NCBI RefSeq assembly: GCF_027497495.1
Contig: NZ_CP114205.1
Coordinates: 1,302,001-1,366,000, forward strand
DNA: 64,000 nt
Direction of reading: 5' to 3'
From: Streptomyces tubercidicus
GTDB lineage: Bacteria > Actinomycetota > Actinomycetes > Streptomycetales > Streptomycetaceae
Shown here: piece by piece, positions 41,920 to 50,048 of the stretch
Numbering within the stretch: the first letter of the stretch is position 1
Layout of the letters: each line of letters opens with the position of its first letter
The notes under the pieces: model-generated
The model's input: only the letters and a program-made list of their open reading frames with translations
Database searches by the model: none
Told to the model about the DNA's origin: nothing
Position numbers and translations under genes: made by a program

Positions 41920-42486
41920 ATGGACATCCTCGACCTGCTGTTGCACCCGGTGCGGCTGCGCATTACCCACGCCATGTCCGGTGAACGGACCTGCTCCGCC
42001 GCCGAGTTGTGCGCCGTACTGCCCGACGTCCCCAAGACGACCGTCTACCGCCACGTCGGACTGCTGGCCGAGGGCGGAGTGCTGGAGGTAGCGGACGAGC
42101 AGCGGGTACGCGGCGCGGTGGAGCGGCGTTACCGGCTGCGCCGGGACCGGATGACGGTCGAGCCTGAGGCAGGCGCGTCGATGTCTCTGGATGACCATCG
42201 CCGAGGCTTCGCCTCCGCCATGGCCGCACTGCTCGCCGAGTTCAATACCTACCTCGACCGGCCGGGAGCCGACCCGTTCGCCGACTCCGTGGGCTACCGG
42301 CAAGGCACCCTCTGGCTCAGCCCCGAGGAACTCGCCGAGATGATCAGCGAGTGGCGTCATTCCTTCGCGTCACGCGCGACCAACGGGCCCGCCCCGGGGC
42401 GCAGCCCCCACCTGGTGAGCGCGATCTTCTTCCCGACTCAGAAACACGGCGATACGGCCACCAATGGTGAGTCGGACGGGAAATGA
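41920..42486 (+). CDS. Winged-helix (ArsR-like) transcriptional regulator
   Basis: A 188-residue regulator. Residues 1-75 are an ArsR/HTH_20-type winged helix: MDILDLLLHPVRLRITHAM, CSAAELCAVLPDVPKTTVYRHVGLLAEGGVLEV and the wing GAVERRYRL. The C-terminal part (FASAMAALLAEFNTYLDR, SPEELAEMISEWR) is the helical domain common to streptomycete regulators of this type and lacks metal-binding cysteines of true ArsR. ATG 41920 has no strong ribosome site. It very likely controls the divergent esterase-family gene and itself through the dyad at 41877. Confidence 0.88.
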   Translation: MDILDLLLHPVRLRITHAMSGERTCSAAELCAVLPDVPKTTVYRHVGLLAEGGVLEVADEQRVRGAVERRYRLRRDRMTVEPEAGASMSLDDHRRGFASAMAALLAEFNTYLDRPGADPFADSVGYRQGTLWLSPEELAEMISEWRHSFASRATNGPAPGRSPHLVSAIFFPTQKHGDTATNGESDGK

Positions 42487-42631
42487 AGCCACCGTGCCCA
42501 CCTCCGCGTCCGCGACCTCAGCTGCCTCGTGACAACAGCTCGACTGTCACTGGACACCGTCAGCCACGCCAATGCCGTGCACGACAAGCCGCCGGTGTGG
42601 TGGAGGACCAGCGGCCGGTGTCGCAGGCCGG

Positions 42632-44677
42632 CTACACCGGCCGCATCCGGTACTCGTACCGCTCCGGCAGCGGATGCACAGCGCGGGCCGCTGCACGGAC
42701 CTCCTTCGTGACCGGGCCGCCGCCTGCGACGAGTTGTTCGGCGATGGCGTACCAGGTGGTGGCGAGGGACTCGTCGCCCTCTCGTAGGGCGGCGATGTCG
42801 AAGCCGGTTTCGAAGATGTCCCGGGCCGCGGCGGGCCGGCCCTGGGCGAGCAGTACCTGGGCGGTCAGCAAGCGGAAGCGGCCGTCGGTGGGGTCGGGCG
42901 GTCGTAGGGACGTCAGTAGTTGGGCGGCCTCATCGGTTCGGTGGGCCGCGAGGAGTGCCGGGACCGCCTCTCGGGCGAGGGCCGGGAGCACCACCTGCCA
43001 GGCCCGTGCGGCCGGGTCCGGTGCGGAGGCCGCCTGGGCCGCTGCGGCGCAGGCCTGCGCATAGCGGTCGGCGGCGCGGGCCGGCTCGCCCGCTTCGGAC
43101 TCGGCGACGGCCAGGCAGTACAGCGGCAGGCAGAGTTGAGACGACGGACAGTCGGCGGCGTGTCCGAGGGCTCGTTCCCAGCTGCGGACGGCCTGGGCGC
43201 GGTCGCCGGCCTGCCACTGGGCGAGGCCCAGGTGGTAGTCGGTGGACGGGCCGGGCGGTGCGGACTCCAGCAGATCGCGCCAGGCCGGTGCGGTGACCAC
43301 CGGGCCGGGAACGGGGCCGCCGGGCGGCAGGTCGCCGGTTCTCAGCAAGGTCAGCCATGGCTCCTGTTCGGCGCCCAGCGTGGCCGGGCCGAAGGGCGTA
43401 CCGGGCAGGTCCAGGCCCGTGCGGGCCGCCTCCAGCGCGCCCCAGCCCGAGCCGGTGGCCAGCAGCTCCTTCGGTTCCTGGTCGGCGTACGGCAGCCAGG
43501 CGGCGTAGGCGGTCTCGACCTCCGACCGGGGCAGGGCGGACTGCAGCCGGGCCTCGACCTCCGCGCGGGCCGCGCCCCAGTCCGCGCCGTGCACCGTCGC
43601 GGGGTCGGCGTCCAGCGGCCCGTACGCCTCCAGCCAGCTGAACTCGGCGCCGGCGTCCAGCGGCACATGCTCCAGCTGGGTACGGGCCAGTCCGGCCTGG
43701 ATCTCCGCATAGCCGCCGCTGCCCGGCTCGGTGAGCCACCGCTGCCAGCGCCGCCCGGCCCGCCCCGCGCCCCACAGGAAGAGCTTGCGGCCGCGCAGGG
43801 TGTCGGTGGAGGTCTGCACCAGACCGCGGCCGTCGGCGTCCAGGGAGGTGACCCAGCGGCGGGCGCCGTCGGGTACGTCGTAGAAGTAGTCGGCGGGGTA
43901 GGTGCTGCGCAGCGGGTAACTGCGGTCGGTGCCGTCGGCCTCGGGGACCGGGACGCGGCGCAGGGTCCGTTCGTAACCGAAGTGCCAGGCCGCGTCGGCG
44001 GGGGCCAGGACGCGAGTGCGTTCCCCTTCGGGCACGGCGGTGTTGGACCACCAGTACACCGGCACGGTGTGGTGGTGCGGATTACGGATGCGTACGCCCA
44101 CGTGGAGGAAGTCGGAGCCCTCGGGCAGCCACAGGTCCACCTGGAAGGGGAGGTCGCGCAGCCGCTCCCACTCCCACAGGCGCAGCATCTCCCCACCGTC
44201 CGGGGCCGGGACGCGGGCGGCGTGCAGCGGGGCGCAGGAGAGCGTGGTGTGTCCGGTGGCGCCGATGTTCCACTCGATACCGCCGGAGAACCAGGCCCCG
44301 TTGAGGGCGAAGGCCGCGGGCTGCAACACCGGGTTGCGGTAGAGGAGTTCACGGTCGGTGGGCTTGTGGTGCAGGGAGTACACCCGGCCGCCGAGGCCGG
44401 GCAGGACGGTGGCCCGCAGCCGGTCGTTCTCGATGACCAGGGCGTCGAGGTCGGTGCTGCGGCGGGCCCGGCCGTAGCCGTCACGCAGCGGGGCGGGCAG
44501 GACCGAGCGCAGCGGTGCACAGCCGATCTGCCGCGCCATGTCGGCGGGCAGTCCGGCGTCCTGGGGGACCTCGATGCGGTGCAGGTCATGGCCGGCCCGC
44601 AGCGCGGGGAGGGGGTTGTCCGGGCCGAGGTGGGCGGCGGGGAGGGTCAGGGTGGTGCGTCGCACACTCGTGGCCAC
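42632..44677 (-). CDS. DUF5107 / TPR-like protein (galactose-mutarotase-like fold)
   Basis: A 681-residue cytosolic protein of the DUF5107 type. The first 400 residues look like an aldose-epimerase-like beta-sandwich: LVIENDRLRATVLPGLGGRVYSLHHKPTDRELLY, GGIEWNIGATGHTTLS, VRIRNPHHHTVPVYWWSNTAVPEG, WGAGRAGRRWQRWLTEPG. The C-terminal 200 residues are alpha-helical with TPR-like units (HLGLAQWQAGDRAQAVRSWERALGH, LAVAESEAGEPARAADRYAQA). Relatives are linked to glycan or glycoside metabolism, but no reaction is established. GTG 44677 follows GAGG; the open frame extends further upstream. No sugar transporter is adjacent. Confidence 0.85.
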   Translation of the reverse strand: MATSVRRTTLTLPAAHLGPDNPLPALRAGHDLHRIEVPQDAGLPADMARQIGCAPLRSVLPAPLRDGYGRARRSTDLDALVIENDRLRATVLPGLGGRVYSLHHKPTDRELLYRNPVLQPAAFALNGAWFSGGIEWNIGATGHTTLSCAPLHAARVPAPDGGEMLRLWEWERLRDLPFQVDLWLPEGSDFLHVGVRIRNPHHHTVPVYWWSNTAVPEGERTRVLAPADAAWHFGYERTLRRVPVPEADGTDRSYPLRSTYPADYFYDVPDGARRWVTSLDADGRGLVQTSTDTLRGRKLFLWGAGRAGRRWQRWLTEPGSGGYAEIQAGLARTQLEHVPLDAGAEFSWLEAYGPLDADPATVHGADWGAARAEVEARLQSALPRSEVETAYAAWLPYADQEPKELLATGSGWGALEAARTGLDLPGTPFGPATLGAEQEPWLTLLRTGDLPPGGPVPGPVVTAPAWRDLLESAPPGPSTDYHLGLAQWQAGDRAQAVRSWERALGHAADCPSSQLCLPLYCLAVAESEAGEPARAADRYAQACAAAAQAASAPDPAARAWQVVLPALAREAVPALLAAHRTDEAAQLLTSLRPPDPTDGRFRLLTAQVLLAQGRPAAARDIFETGFDIAALREGDESLATTWYAIAEQLVAGGGPVTKEVRAAARAVHPLPERYEYRMRPV

Positions 44678-44785
44678 GGCTGCCTCGCAATGCTGAACCG
44701 GGCCACCTCGGCTACGGCGGCCTCCTGTTGACCATGGAACCGCGTGACCGCCGGTCTGCACAGGGCGGCTCGGTCCCGGGCCGGG

Positions 44786-45691
44786 TCAGGGTTGCGCAAA
44801 GACACTCTCAAGGAGATCGGCGAGCAGCGCCGCGCCCATCCCTTCGGGGTCGCGGTCCGGGTCGTAGATGGTGACGTTGATGCCCGCACAGCGCGGCGAG
44901 GCGGCCAACGGGCCGAGCAGCGCCCGGAGTTCGCCGGTCAGCAGACCGCCGGGGTCGGGGCTGTCGACGGCCGGCATGACGGACGGGTCGAGGACATCGG
45001 CGTCGAGATGGATCCAGAAGCCGTCGAGCGGGGAGCGCTGGAAGTGGGTGAGGACGTCGCGGGCCACCGTCTCCGGGCCACGCCGCCGGATCTCGCCGAC
45101 GGAGGCGTGGCTGATGCCGAGGGCGGTCAGCTCCTCCTGGTCCTCGTCCACATCGCGGAGCCCGAGGGCGCACACGTCCTCGTCGCGGACGTACGGCCGC
45201 AGCCCGTCGAGGTCCGTGAGATCCGCCTGCCCCCGCCCGGTGATCTGCGCCAGGCCCTCTCCGGCCGCGGCACCGACCGGGCCGGATACCGCCACGTTGC
45301 CCGGGTGCCGGAAGTCGCCGTGCCCGTCCAGGTAGGCGACGCCGTAGCGCCCCAGCCGTCGCAGCGCGAGCACCGCGCCGAGCAGGATGCTGCAGTCACC
45401 GCCCAGCACCACCGGGAAGTCGCCGCTGCCCACATGCCCCTCTATACGGGTCGCGAGCCGGCCCGTGTAGGCGGCGAGGGCGGCGGCGTTGAAGTCACCG
45501 TCCCCCTCCTTCCACTCCCCCAGGTCGTAGCGCGGCGGCACCACCACACCGCCCTCCAGCGCACCGAGCCGGCGCAGCAGTCCCTGTTCGCGCAGCGCGC
45601 CCGCGAGCTTGTAGCAGCCGGGCACGGTTCCGGGCGCGGGCGGACGCAGTCCCAGGTTGGAGGGGGCATCGATCAGTACGGTACGGCGCAT
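44786..45691 (-). CDS. Arginase/agmatinase (ureohydrolase)-fold protein with one altered metal ligand
   Basis: A 301-residue ureohydrolase-fold protein. Metal-binding motifs are VVLGGDCSILLG, YLDGHGDF and WIHLDADVLDP. In canonical arginases the first is GGDHS, with its His binding manganese; here it is Cys, while the Asp-x-His-x-Asp and Asp-x-Asp ligands remain. Such arginase-family variants occur in actinobacteria and their substrate is not certain (agmatine, guanidino or formimino compounds are the options). The start is ATG 45691 (MRRTVLIDAPSNLG). It is followed by the DUF5107 gene on the same strand 108 bases downstream. Confidence 0.88.
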   Translation of the reverse strand: MRRTVLIDAPSNLGLRPPAPGTVPGCYKLAGALREQGLLRRLGALEGGVVVPPRYDLGEWKEGDGDFNAAALAAYTGRLATRIEGHVGSGDFPVVLGGDCSILLGAVLALRRLGRYGVAYLDGHGDFRHPGNVAVSGPVGAAAGEGLAQITGRGQADLTDLDGLRPYVRDEDVCALGLRDVDEDQEELTALGISHASVGEIRRRGPETVARDVLTHFQRSPLDGFWIHLDADVLDPSVMPAVDSPDPGGLLTGELRALLGPLAASPRCAGINVTIYDPDRDPEGMGAALLADLLESVFAQP

Positions 45692-45760
45692 ACGGTGATC
45701 GTCACACAACCGCACGGAAAATGGGGAGGGCCGGCAAGATGCGGCGAAATGGCCGGGCAC

Positions 45761-45799
45761 GTCGGCTCATTGGCGCGTCGGCTCATTGGCGCGTCGGCT
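45761..45799. repeat. 16-bp tandem repeat (2.4 copies)
   Basis: Two identical 16-bp units at 45761-45776 and 45777-45792 and a partial third lie between the arginase-like start and the end of the VOC gene. The partial copy touches the VOC stop codon region. Confidence 0.65.
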
Positions 45800-46172
45800 A
45801 CTCGGCCGCGCCCGGCTCGTTGAAGCGCAGCCGGTTCCCGAAGGGGTCGGTCAGGGTGAGCGAGGTCCCGATCTCGTCCTGTTCCAGACCGGGGCGCAGA
45901 TACGGGTAATTCTTGGCGGCGAGCTCGGCGTGCAGTGCGCGCACCCCGCTCAGCTCCGCGTAGACCGTGGAGCCGGGGGTCGCGTCGCCGTGGTGCTCCG
46001 ACAGGTGCAGCACGAGATCACCGCGCGACACCTGGGTGTAGAGCGGCATACCGGGCTCGAAACGGTGCTCCCAGTCGACCGTGCAGCCGAGGTAGCCGAC
46101 GTAGAACTCATGGGCCTTGGCCACGTCGAAGATCCGGAAGACCGGTACGGTGCGGTGGAATTCGATGGTCAT
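45798..46172 (-). CDS. Glyoxalase/bleomycin-resistance-like (VOC) protein
   Basis: A 124-residue single VOC domain: FHRTVPVFRIFDVAKAHEFYVGYLGCTVDWEHRF, PLYTQVSRGDLVLHLSEHHGDATPGSTVY and SLTLTDPFGNRLRFNEP. The layout matches the bleomycin-resistance-type glyoxalase-superfamily proteins. These bind rather than degrade ligands in some cases, and no drug can be inferred. ATG 46172 is the start. It is 51 bases downstream of the GNAT gene on the same strand and could be cotranscribed with it. Confidence 0.88.
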   Translation of the reverse strand: MTIEFHRTVPVFRIFDVAKAHEFYVGYLGCTVDWEHRFEPGMPLYTQVSRGDLVLHLSEHHGDATPGSTVYAELSGVRALHAELAAKNYPYLRPGLEQDEIGTSLTLTDPFGNRLRFNEPGAAE

Positions 46173-46223
46173 GAGGGATATCCCATCACTCCCCTGCCCG
46201 GACCGAAGCGCCCGGCCCGGAGA

Positions 46224-46775
46224 TCAATTCCCCCGCCCCGGGACCATCTCGGCGGTGATCGCCCAGCGTTCGTGGTCGCGCCAGGCGCCGTCGAGGAAGA
46301 GGAAGTCCGGGGAGAAGCCCTCCCGCCGGAATCCGGCCCGTTTGACCAGGGCGATCGACAGGTCGTTGGCCGGCTGGATGTTGACCTCCAGCCGGTGCAG
46401 GCCCAGGGCGGTGAAGGCGTGGTGCAGTACGAGCCGCAGGCCCTCGCTCATCAGGCCGCGGCCGGCGGCGTGCGCGAAGGCGCCGTAGCCGATCGCGCCG
46501 CAGCGGAACGCGCCGTGCACGATGTTGTTGATCGTGAGGTACCCGGCGATCCGGCCGTCCGCGAGTTCACAGATCAAGAAGCCCTCGCGCCGCGGTTCCT
46601 GGAGCCGCAGCAGATAGCCGTCGTACGCGGTGTCCGTGGCGGGCGGGAAGAGCCAGGGGCGGTGCAGCTGGGCGCTCTCCCGCGCCAGTGCGGTGAACTC
46701 CGCCCGGTCGGCGGCGGTGAAGTGCCGGATGCCCACCCGCGGGCCGCGCGCGAGGTAGCGGTCGTTGCTCGTCAT
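46224..46775 (-). CDS. GNAT-family acetyltransferase (RimJ/RimL-like)
   Basis: A 183-residue acetyltransferase of the RimJ/RimL type: VGIRHFTAADRAEFTALARES, ELADGRIAGYLTINNIVHGAFRCGAIGYGAFAHAAGRGLMSEGLRLVLHHAFTALGLHRLEVNIQPANDLSIALVKRAGFRREG. The acetyl-CoA loop (AAGRGLMSEG) and the ANDLSIALVKRAGF segment are typical. Targets may be protein N-termini or small molecules. The start is ATG 46775 (MTSNDRYLARG). It lies 69 bases downstream of the CoA-transferase gene on the same strand. Confidence 0.9.
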   Translation of the reverse strand: MTSNDRYLARGPRVGIRHFTAADRAEFTALARESAQLHRPWLFPPATDTAYDGYLLRLQEPRREGFLICELADGRIAGYLTINNIVHGAFRCGAIGYGAFAHAAGRGLMSEGLRLVLHHAFTALGLHRLEVNIQPANDLSIALVKRAGFRREGFSPDFLFLDGAWRDHERWAITAEMVPGRGN

Positions 46776-46844
46776 CGGCAGATCGTACGAAGGGCGCAGG
46801 GGGCAGGCCAGCCGACCGGCCACCTGGACGACGCCGCCCGGCCG

Positions 46845-48272
46845 TCAGGGGCCCTCCCGCCACACCGGCGCGTCCGTTCCGCACCGGCCGGGCGGGGTTG
46901 CCCAGGTGGCCGGTGCACCGGCGAAGGAGACGGGCGGGAGGGCGTGGCGGAGCCGGCCCACGGGGCTGTCGGTCTCGCGGAGGTGGTCCGCGGGGTCGTG
47001 GGCGGCGCCGGAGGGCCTGGGGCCGTCGTCGTCGCGCGCCGGCAGCTCGTGGGTCAGCCATCGCGCGGTGCGGGCCAGGGACAGGGTGGCGAGGGTGGCG
47101 CGCCCCGTGCGGCGCTGTTCGGTCAGCGCGCGGAGCACCGCCGCGGCCAGGAGGTAGCCCGTGCCGTGATCCAGGGCCTGGGCGGGCAGTGCGCCGGGGG
47201 TGCCGTCCGCGCCGGATTCGATGGCGGCGATTCCGGTGGCCACCTGCACCAGGCTGTCGAAGCCGCGCCGGGCGCCCCACGGCCCGTCGTCGCCCCAGGC
47301 GGAGAGCCGGGCGACGACCAGGCCGGGGCGGCGGGCGGCCAGCGCCTCCGGGGTGAGGCCGAAGCGGTCGAGTGCGCCCGGCCGGTAGCCGGTGACCACG
47401 ACATCCGCGCGGGCCAGCAGCTCCTCGAAGTCCGCCCGGCCGCCGGGCGAGCCGAGGTCGAGCAGCGCGGACCGCTTGCCGAAGCCGGTATCGCTGTGGG
47501 CGTCCTGACTCTCCGGCAGCTGTGGGGCGTCGATACGCAGCACGTCCGCGCCGAGCAGCGCCAGCGTGCGGGTGGCGACCGGCCCGGCGATCACCCGGGT
47601 CAGGTCCAGCACCCGCAGTCCGGCGGCCGGGAGTACCGGGTCGCCGGTCCGCGGCGGCAGTACACGGGGCGGGGCGGCGGCGCCGAGCGGCCGGAGGGTG
47701 AGCAGCGGAGCGGCGGCCACGGTGGCGCCCTGGGGGTGGGCGGCCCACTGGTCGGGTGTACGGGCGGCGACGGCCAGCCCGCCCGCGGCGTAGACGGTCT
47801 CCTCGACCTCCGTCGCGCGGCGGCCGGCCAGTGCGGCCTCGGCCTCCGGCACCCCGGCGCTCTCGGGGAGGTCCAGGGCGCGGAGCAACCGGGCGCGGTG
47901 GTGCGGGTAGTTGGCGTGGGTGCGGACCCAGCCGTCGGTGGTGCGCCAGAAGCGGGAGAGCGGGGCGAAGTTCGACGGGGCCCGGCCGTCGATCCGCAGG
48001 TGGCGTTCGCTGACGAAGGCGGTGGCCACCGCGCCGTCGTCGACGCGTACGACGGGCAGCGGACGGCCGTCGCGCCGGGCGGCGAGTTCGGCTGCCGCGA
48101 GCGCACAGACCGCGACCGTGGAGCGGGCCAGCGGCAGCACCGGGAGCCTGGCCGGCAGCAGACCGGGCGGACCGCCGTAGGTGATCCGTTCCGTCAGGGC
48201 CGGGTCTCCCCCGAGCGCCGACCACGCCTGCGCCGTACCCCTAATGGCCCCACCGTCGTGTCGTTGCCCCAT
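46845..48272 (-). CDS. Class III CoA-transferase (CaiB/BaiF family)
   Basis: A 475-residue protein of the CaiB/BaiF CoA-transferase family, which moves CoA between organic acids. Family stretches are LRVLDLTRVIAGPVATRTLALLGADVLRIDAP, TGFGKRSALLDLGSPGGRADFEELLARADVVVTGYRPGALDRFGL, LVVARLSAWGDDGPWGARRGFDSLVQVATGIA. The catalytic Asp of canonical members normally follows the R-D family region and was not located with certainty. A 190-residue N-terminal part, itself a weak half-repeat, precedes the core, as in actinobacterial long forms. The substrate is unknown. Confidence 0.88.
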   Translation of the reverse strand: MGQRHDGGAIRGTAQAWSALGGDPALTERITYGGPPGLLPARLPVLPLARSTVAVCALAAAELAARRDGRPLPVVRVDDGAVATAFVSERHLRIDGRAPSNFAPLSRFWRTTDGWVRTHANYPHHRARLLRALDLPESAGVPEAEAALAGRRATEVEETVYAAGGLAVAARTPDQWAAHPQGATVAAAPLLTLRPLGAAAPPRVLPPRTGDPVLPAAGLRVLDLTRVIAGPVATRTLALLGADVLRIDAPQLPESQDAHSDTGFGKRSALLDLGSPGGRADFEELLARADVVVTGYRPGALDRFGLTPEALAARRPGLVVARLSAWGDDGPWGARRGFDSLVQVATGIAAIESGADGTPGALPAQALDHGTGYLLAAAVLRALTEQRRTGRATLATLSLARTARWLTHELPARDDDGPRPSGAAHDPADHLRETDSPVGRLRHALPPVSFAGAPATWATPPGRCGTDAPVWREGP

Positions 48273-48590
48273 ACAGGCAGTGTCGCACCCGTCGGCTTGT
48301 CCCCCCTGGGCCGCCGCCCGCTCTCACTCCCCGCAGCCGGTGCCGCGAACACCCGCCAACGGCGGATACGGCGCGGCATCCGACCGAACACGTCCCAAGT
48401 TGAACTAAATTGGCCGAACTGCGCGTAGACATGCCCGGCATCCGAGGCATGAAGTGAGATCGACCCGGCGCGAACGGCGCGTCACCCCACAGCCATCTCG
48501 CACACGAGCAACACGAGCCACTCAGACCGCTCAAGCCACCCCATGCCCCTCAAGCCCTCAAGCCCCCTGAGCCTCGTACGGGAGGATTCC
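48273..48590. other. Divergent intergenic region between CoA-transferase and P450
   Basis: About 320 bases. The stretch around 48396-48425 is A+T-rich (TTGAACTAAATTGGC) and is the likely promoter area for the P450, although no confident -10 box could be placed. No gene or strong dyad is seen. Confidence 0.5.
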
Positions 48591-49778
48591 GTGCCCGAAG
48601 CCATCCCCTACTTTCAGGACCGCACCTGTCCCTACCACCCGCCCGCCAGTTATCAGCCACTGCGCGAGGACGGCCCGCTGACCCAGGTCACGTTCTACGA
48701 CGGCCGCAAGGTATGGGCGGTCACCGGCCACACCGCGGCACGGGCGCTGCTGAGCGACCAGCGGATCTCCGCCGACCGGCAGAACCCGGCCTTCCCGATC
48801 CCGTCCGAGCGCTTCGCGGCGATCCGCCGGGTCCGGACACCGCTGATCGGGGTCGACGACCCGGAGCACAACACCCAGCGCCGGATGCTGATCCCCAGCT
48901 TCAGCGTCAAGCGGGTCGCCGCGCTGCGCCCGGAGATCCACCGGATCGTCGACGGGCTGCTCGACCGGATGCTGGCCCAGGGCCCGCCCGCCGAGCTGGT
49001 CTCCGCGTTCGCCCTGCCGGTCCCCTCGATGGTGATCTGCGCACTCCTCGGTGTCCCGTACGCCGACCATGAGTTCTTCGAGGAGGAGTCCCGCCGTATC
49101 CTGCGCGGCCGGACGTCCGAGGAGGCGGAGGACGCCCGGGTGAAGCTGGAGGAGTACTTCGCGGGGCTGATCACCGCCAAGCAGAAGAAGCCGGGCGACG
49201 GGCTGCTGGACGAGCTGATCGAGGACCGGCTGCGGACCGGCTCCCTCACCCACGAGGAGCTGGTCCGGCTCGCCATGATCCTGCTGGTGGCCGGTCATGA
49301 GACCACCGCCAACATGATCTCGCTGGGCACCTTCACCCTGCTGGAGCACCCCGGGCAGCTGGCGCAGCTCAGGGCCGAAGAGGGCCTGATGCCGGCCGCC
49401 GTCGAGGAGCTGCTGCGGTTCCTGTCCATCGCGGACGGGGTGCTGCGGGTGGCGAAGGAGGACATCGAGACCGGCGGGCAGGTCATCCGCGCCGGCGACG
49501 GGGTGGTGTTCCCCACCTCGCTGATCAACCGGGACGACACCGCCTATCCGTCCCCGGACGAACTGGACCTCAGCCGTTCGGCCCGCCATCACGTGGCGTT
49601 CGGCTTCGGGATCCACCAGTGTCTGGGGCAGAACCTCGCCCGCGCTGAGCTGGAGATCGCGCTGCGCTCGCTGTTCACCAGGCTCCCGGAGCTGCGGCTC
49701 GCGGCGCCGGCCGCCGAGATCCCGTTCAAGCCCGGAGACACCCTGCAAGGCATGATCGAACTACCGCTGACCTGGTAG
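48591..49778 (+). CDS. Cytochrome P450 (CYP105-like)
   Basis: A 395-residue soluble bacterial P450 monooxygenase. The I-helix oxygen-activating motif is VAGHETTANM, the K-helix E-x-x-R is in EELLRFL, and the heme-binding loop is FGFGIHQCLGQNLAR with the Cys ligand. General sequence (RRMLIPSFSVKRVAALRP, DGLLDELIEDRLRTG) is closest by eye to CYP105, a group that oxidises xenobiotics and polyketides. GTG 48591 has GGAGG five bases upstream; the in-frame ATG at 48543 lacks one. A ferredoxin gene follows 35 bases later and would supply electrons. Confidence 0.94.
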   Translation: MPEAIPYFQDRTCPYHPPASYQPLREDGPLTQVTFYDGRKVWAVTGHTAARALLSDQRISADRQNPAFPIPSERFAAIRRVRTPLIGVDDPEHNTQRRMLIPSFSVKRVAALRPEIHRIVDGLLDRMLAQGPPAELVSAFALPVPSMVICALLGVPYADHEFFEEESRRILRGRTSEEAEDARVKLEEYFAGLITAKQKKPGDGLLDELIEDRLRTGSLTHEELVRLAMILLVAGHETTANMISLGTFTLLEHPGQLAQLRAEEGLMPAAVEELLRFLSIADGVLRVAKEDIETGGQVIRAGDGVVFPTSLINRDDTAYPSPDELDLSRSARHHVAFGFGIHQCLGQNLARAELEIALRSLFTRLPELRLAAPAAEIPFKPGDTLQGMIELPLTW

Positions 49779-49813
49779 CAGCCGGGTCGGCAGACCAACG
49801 AAAGGGGTCCGGA

Positions 49814-50008
49814 ATGCGGATCGCCATCGACACCGACCGCTGTATCGGCGCCGGCCAGTGTGCCCTGACCGCGCCGGGGGTCTTCACACAGGACGACGAC
49901 GGTTTCAGCGCGCTGCTGCCCGGCAGGGAGGACGGCGCGGGCGACCCGCTGGTCCGGGAAGCAGCCCGCGCCTGCCCCGTACAGGCAATCACGGTCACGG
50001 AGGACTGA
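49814..50008 (+). CDS. 3Fe-4S ferredoxin
   Basis: A 64-residue ferredoxin of the type paired with bacterial P450s. Three cysteines (Cys10 and Cys16 in DRCIGAGQC, Cys54 in ARACPV) fit a 3Fe-4S cluster; the position of the fourth ligand of 4Fe-4S forms is Ala in GQCALTAPG. Acidic overall. ATG 49814 follows GAAAGGGG. It is the second gene of the P450 transcript and the likely direct electron donor. No ferredoxin reductase is adjacent. Confidence 0.94.
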   Translation: MRIAIDTDRCIGAGQCALTAPGVFTQDDDGFSALLPGREDGAGDPLVREAARACPVQAITVTED

Positions 50009-50048
50009 GCCGCCCCCTCGGTGGACGACCGGGCCGGTCCGGACCCCG

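Noticed and set aside
45786..48428. An 880-codon plus-strand open frame
   Set aside because: Antisense shadow of the VOC, GNAT and CoA-transferase genes; composition is typical of reverse-strand reading of high-GC codons.
48591..50008. Core of a natural-product cluster around the P450-ferredoxin pair
   Set aside because: There is no synthase, tailoring set or transporter next to it; P450-ferredoxin pairs often stand alone in streptomycetes.
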